This document shows, piece after piece, positions 60,262-64,000 of a stretch of DNA of 64,000 nt. This DNA is from Bugula neritina (Eukaryota; Bryozoa; Gymnolaemata; Cheilostomatida; Bugulidae), in contig OZ037770.1 of NCBI GenBank assembly GCA_964035545.1, forward strand, positions 13,285,642 through 13,349,641, given 5' to 3'. Positions within the stretch are counted from its first letter, which is position 1; each line of letters starts with the position of its first letter. The notes under the pieces are model-generated. The model was given only the letters and a program-made list of their open reading frames with translations, was not told the origin of the DNA and did no database searches. The position numbers were made by a program, and so were the translations under genes.

Positions 60262-63200
60262 CCTACAACCTCTACATCTACACTCTACATCTACACAGAG
60301 AGCAGTGCATTCAGGCTGAATATATCATGCTGCGTGCTCTAAATTCTCCACAGAGATCTGTTAGAACAGCTGGCAGGATGAATGGCTGATGAACTTTATT
60401 ACTGTTGCATAATAGCACACTTTGTAACTTATATAAGTATATAATACCTCCTGGGTAATTGCTAATATGCCTTTAATGCTTCTATCTACTGTTTATTAAT
60501 TATAAACATTATCAAACGTAAGCTTGAATAATTCACTCACAGCGTGTTGGAAAGTGAGAACTAGTGGGCAAAGAGTGTTTACAAATTAATGTTATATACC
60601 TGGAGAGTAAAAGACAATAACTGCAGTGATTATAATTATCTTTACATGTAATTGAGATTTTGTGTTGTTTTAAAACTATAATATATTATAGCACCTTATA
60701 ATATATAATATGTTGTATATAATGTAACATATAATATATATAAAACATAATATGCAACCTAAATAAAATATATGGGATGGTGATACAATAAATATTTATT
60801 TATTTTGATACAAATATAATACATAACAGGTATACATAGCATGATTGATATGTCAATTTGTGTCACTTTACTAAATTATTATATTTTTTGTAGTTATATA
60901 ATAATGAATTTTAATAGATTATTGATGATCTCTTCATAAAAGTCAGTTTAAAATAAAATATTGTAGAAAATTTCAACTTATATTGGCATAAACATGCTTT
61001 AGTAAGCACATAAATCAACACAGCTGCATACCATATTATTTTGCACCATATAAAAACTTCGGCTACAAAATTGCTATAGAAATAAGCCACATGATAAGCT
61101 ATCTAATTATATAACATTTTTATTCCTGCAATGATATGATGTAACAGCTTATTAAATTAATTAAGAAAGTATAATTATATTAACTGTAGAAAAACAACTG
61201 ACAGCTGGCAGCCACCTGTAGCACCTGCGCAACCTGCCACTGTTCAAATGTTCAAAGTCGTGTGCAGGTGATTTATTGTATTGCATCTCAAAACACAAAA
61301 TTGCTATAAACAATAATTTGCTTTAAAGCAGAATTATGTCTTGTAGCAATTTCACAGGAGCTGTAAAAGATAAAATATTTGAAAGATCTAACATTCTAAA
61401 GACCGAATATAGTAGTGTTTAAACTTTTCATGTTATGCAATATTTTTGTCAATAAATGCTGTATGAAAAGTAGAGCAAGCACCAGTCAAAGTTTTGATCT
61501 TCATCTAAATTCGTGTCAATGCCTAGAGTTATTGCACACAATTCAGTCTTAAAAGCAAGCTACTATTTTTTGGTCATATAAACTGGCCAAATCACTGATC
61601 TATTAATACTAGCAAGTATGCTAATTTAATAGGACATCATTAGTCTAGGTTAATAAAATAATAGTACAGAGTAATTAGTATTTTAGTTCTCAGCAGTCAA
61701 ATATTCTTGTGCAGCATTTCTCTATATTAAAAGGTTAAACAAGCCTTAAAGGTTAAAGAATTAAGCAGTCTGCAGCTAGGAAGCAAAGTTCAGTGTACAT
61801 TGGATAAAGAAGGTAAATACAGTATAATTTTAGCCCTAGTTATCACAGTTTCAACTATTTAACGCACCTATATGTAGAATATTACATTGATAAAAGCTAA
61901 CTAATCAGATATGCACCCGTAAAAGTGTCATAGTTTGCTAATGTTTGCATGAAATTGTTACAAATGAACACTTCTAAAGAAAATGTTTACCTATAATTAA
62001 TAGATCTCCATAACTTAGCAGCAAATTTCAGCAATTTTTATAAGAGAATAAAAATATTAATTCTGGTTTTTAGTTAAATTTTACTGCGATATTTTTGTGT
62101 AATTACTCTTATTATGAAATGTTTGATTACAAAAAAGTTATGCATGTAATTTATATTGTATGTGTTATTAAACTGCAGTTTTGTATAGGAGTTGTTCTTA
62201 CAATGTTTTCAGCTGGCGCTAAACTTGACCTTTCCACTAGTACTAATTCTCGCGGGCGAAAATTAAACTAAAGCTAGTCTAATCGGTCTTAACAAAAACC
62301 GCACAATCATTTGTTATTCACGATACATAAACGGAAGAAAGCTCAATTAAAAAGAACAGTTTGATGATTGGTTTATTATCAAGACAAACCCCCAGGTGAA
62401 CTTTCTCATAGCGCAGAGTTTTTAAATTGGTTAATACTACTACTAGTAGTAATAGTAATACCAATACTAATACTAATAGTAATTTACTATTCGTCAAAAT
62501 AATTGCAACCTCTTTTCATTGTCATAGATGTTTAAAGTTACTGTTGGTTAATCAAATAACTTTTTGGCTACCGATAGCCTTAAATGATGAAACTAAATTA
62601 CACGCTTTCAGTTTCATGCTGATACTCATAGTCATACTGATAGTGATACTCATAGTCATAGTCATACTGATACTCATAGTCATAGTAATAGTCATAGTAA
62701 TAGTCATACTGGGTGATGTTCATATTGATATTTGATTATCATTATTTCATTATATTTATTTCAAATTTGATATTGAATTTTGACTATTCTGATTTTCTAT
62801 CAGTATCACTATGGCTATGAAGTATGAGTAGTATGACAAGTAAGATCACTAACAGTAACGGTAACACTAACTTAGTCAACCTTGTGTAAGACTAAGTTTA
62901 ACATTTTAACTTTACAGTTTAGAGTTTAGCGTTTACTGTTCTGTTGCACTCAAACACTAACCACTACCATTACCAGTAACACTAACTCACAACTGTAAGT
63001 GCAACCATACTCGTACTGAAGTGAGAGTGAGACTGATGTAGTCCTGTACTGATACATAAATACATTAAGTGTATCATACTGATTTCTCACCTCTGCAGCC
63101 ACTATGACTATTATTATATTTTATTGCCAGCAACATGATTCACTTCATTCTGGATATAATTTTTACTAATAGTTATAGTTAGAATAAAAATGACTTAAAT

Positions 63201-63634
63201 CTAAAACTAGTTTATGTAGGATTAGTTTGAAGGTGAGGTTTGGGGTTTCAAATGTTACTATATTTTGTTTACTTCGGTCAAACTAAAGAGGAACTTGTCA
63301 ATTTTCAATGTATTTTTTACTTAATCAAGCATTTTGTACCTCTAGCACTCTTAAGGTATATGGCACTGCTATAAATTGCTTAATTTAGTCACTAAAGCAG
63401 CATTCTGTTACCTGCTAGCGTCAATAGAACAAAAAAGTTTATAATAGTTGAATTTACTTTTCTTCTACAGTGGGATACTTACTTTAGTTGTGCAGACTAC
63501 AAATATAGTCTTAGATACCTGCTTTAGAGCTCTAATAAAGTATTATTAAATTGTTGGTACAGGTTTATACAAACCCGTGAGTACTTTTGGGAGCCACTTA
63601 TTGGTGCAAATAGAGAGAGTGATGAGTGGATCTC
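60262..63634. other. 3.4 kb AT-rich upstream intergenic region
   Basis: No coding exon is supported. Features seen are a less AT-rich block at 61195-61270 without long frames, a CG-containing stretch TCTCGCGGGCGAAAA near 62247 that resembles an E2F-type site, and degenerate hexamer tracts at about 62440-62715 and 62810-63060. The 5' UTR and promoter of the F-box gene should lie at the left end. Confidence 0.5.
62440..62715. repeat. Degenerate hexamer tract (CATAGT/GATACT)
   Basis: A run of ACTAGTAGTAATAGTAATACC-type words is followed, after a unique stretch, by ATAGTCATACTGATAGTGATA-type six-base words (62615-62710). The same style of sequence is seen at 43500-43880, 49880-49990 and in the first kilobase. 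Confidence 0.7.
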
Positions 63635-63681
63635 ATGGCAAGTCTAGAGGATGTTGAAGAAACTCTGAACTTACACGGCAG
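63635..63681 (+). CDS. Possible first coding exon of a gene leaving the window
   Basis: ATGGCAAGTCTAGAGGATGT opens a 47-base stretch encoding MASLEDVEETLNLHG and ending in a good donor (AG, then GTCAGT at 63682). No downstream exon falls inside the window, so product and reality cannot be judged. Confidence 0.3.
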
Positions 63682-64000
63682 GTCAGTAGAGATCAAGAGT
63701 AGAGATCAAGGGACATCTTCATTTAGTTATGCACAAATATTTTAGTGGGAAAATACTGTTTCATCGGTATTTGCTGCTAAACTTAATCAGTAAGCTCGGT
63801 GAGCCCCTGTCTTTACTGAATAAGTTCTGTGTGTTGGTCAATGAAGGAATTAAATTGTGGAGATTTATTCTTAGCCATTCTTTGGTGCTATATAATCTTA
63901 CTGAGTAAAATTGATTGCTGAAAATGTTTCTGGTAATTTCAAAACCAGACTACAGTTGCAACATTTTTGTTGGAGAAAATAACTGTTGTGTGACTTAGAG
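63682..64000. other. Right end of window, nothing recognised
   Basis: AT-rich sequence without a supported exon, repeat or element. If the exon at 63635 is real, this is its first intron. Confidence 0.4.

Noticed and set aside
62240-62265. E2F-like site in a CG-containing stretch
   Set aside because: One weak match about 2 kb from the nearest start codon. It is mentioned only as content of the region.

Overview
This window is animal nuclear DNA. It is AT-rich, and the genes are split by GT-AG introns into exons that mostly run 70-400 bases. It holds clear orthologues of metazoan proteins, tRNA-derived SINEs and many tandem repeats. Nothing fixes the phylum. The ELYS and F-box/LRR orthologues align readily with vertebrate proteins, and the window looks like an invertebrate metazoan. 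No bacterial, plasmid or phage feature is present.

Layout. (1) 1228-33109, plus strand: a complete 37-exon gene for the nucleoporin ELYS (AHCTF1), 2,269 codons before the stop. Two introns are swollen by satellites: a 1.08 kb array of exactly 54 copies of a 20-mer (4301-5380), and a roughly 13.3 kb array of about 440 copies of an AT-rich 30-mer (about 7712-20987). The large array sits at the boundary between the beta-propeller and the alpha-helical domain. (2) 33344-40687, minus strand, convergent with ELYS: a six-exon gene for an unrecognised 1,611-aa protein. It has a short N-terminal hydrophobic segment, a lysine-rich patch and a huge Gln/Ser/Pro-rich region with SQYSV repeats, nearly all in one 4 kb exon. 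(3) 44148-48303 and 50374-54364, plus strand: two tandem copies of an 8-exon, 602-codon RING/B-box/coiled-coil/beta-propeller (TRIM-like) gene, part of a roughly 6 kb segmental duplication. (4) 55609-60261, minus strand: a 9-exon, 508-codon F-box/leucine-rich-repeat protein. (5) 63635-63681: a possible first coding exon of a further plus-strand gene that leaves the window.

Each gene model was assembled by hand from splice sites. In every multi-exon model the summed exon length is a multiple of three and the frame stays open, which strongly supports the exon boundaries. The neighbours share no pathway: ELYS builds nuclear pores on chromatin, the TRIM-like and F-box proteins are probably ubiquitin-ligase components, and the Q-rich protein is of unknown function.

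The most notable points are: the two TRIM-like copies, whose propeller exon differs mostly by amino-acid-changing substitutions while an adjoining intron is almost identical; the SQYSV-repeat protein; the giant intronic satellite with higher-order structure; the internal expansions of the ELYS tail (duplicated AT-hook module, CDK-site repeats, FxF[ST]xP motifs); two micro-duplications that copied splice-acceptor regions; SINEs with a core resembling the MetaSINE domain; and degenerate 6-base repeat tracts lying in most regions upstream of genes.
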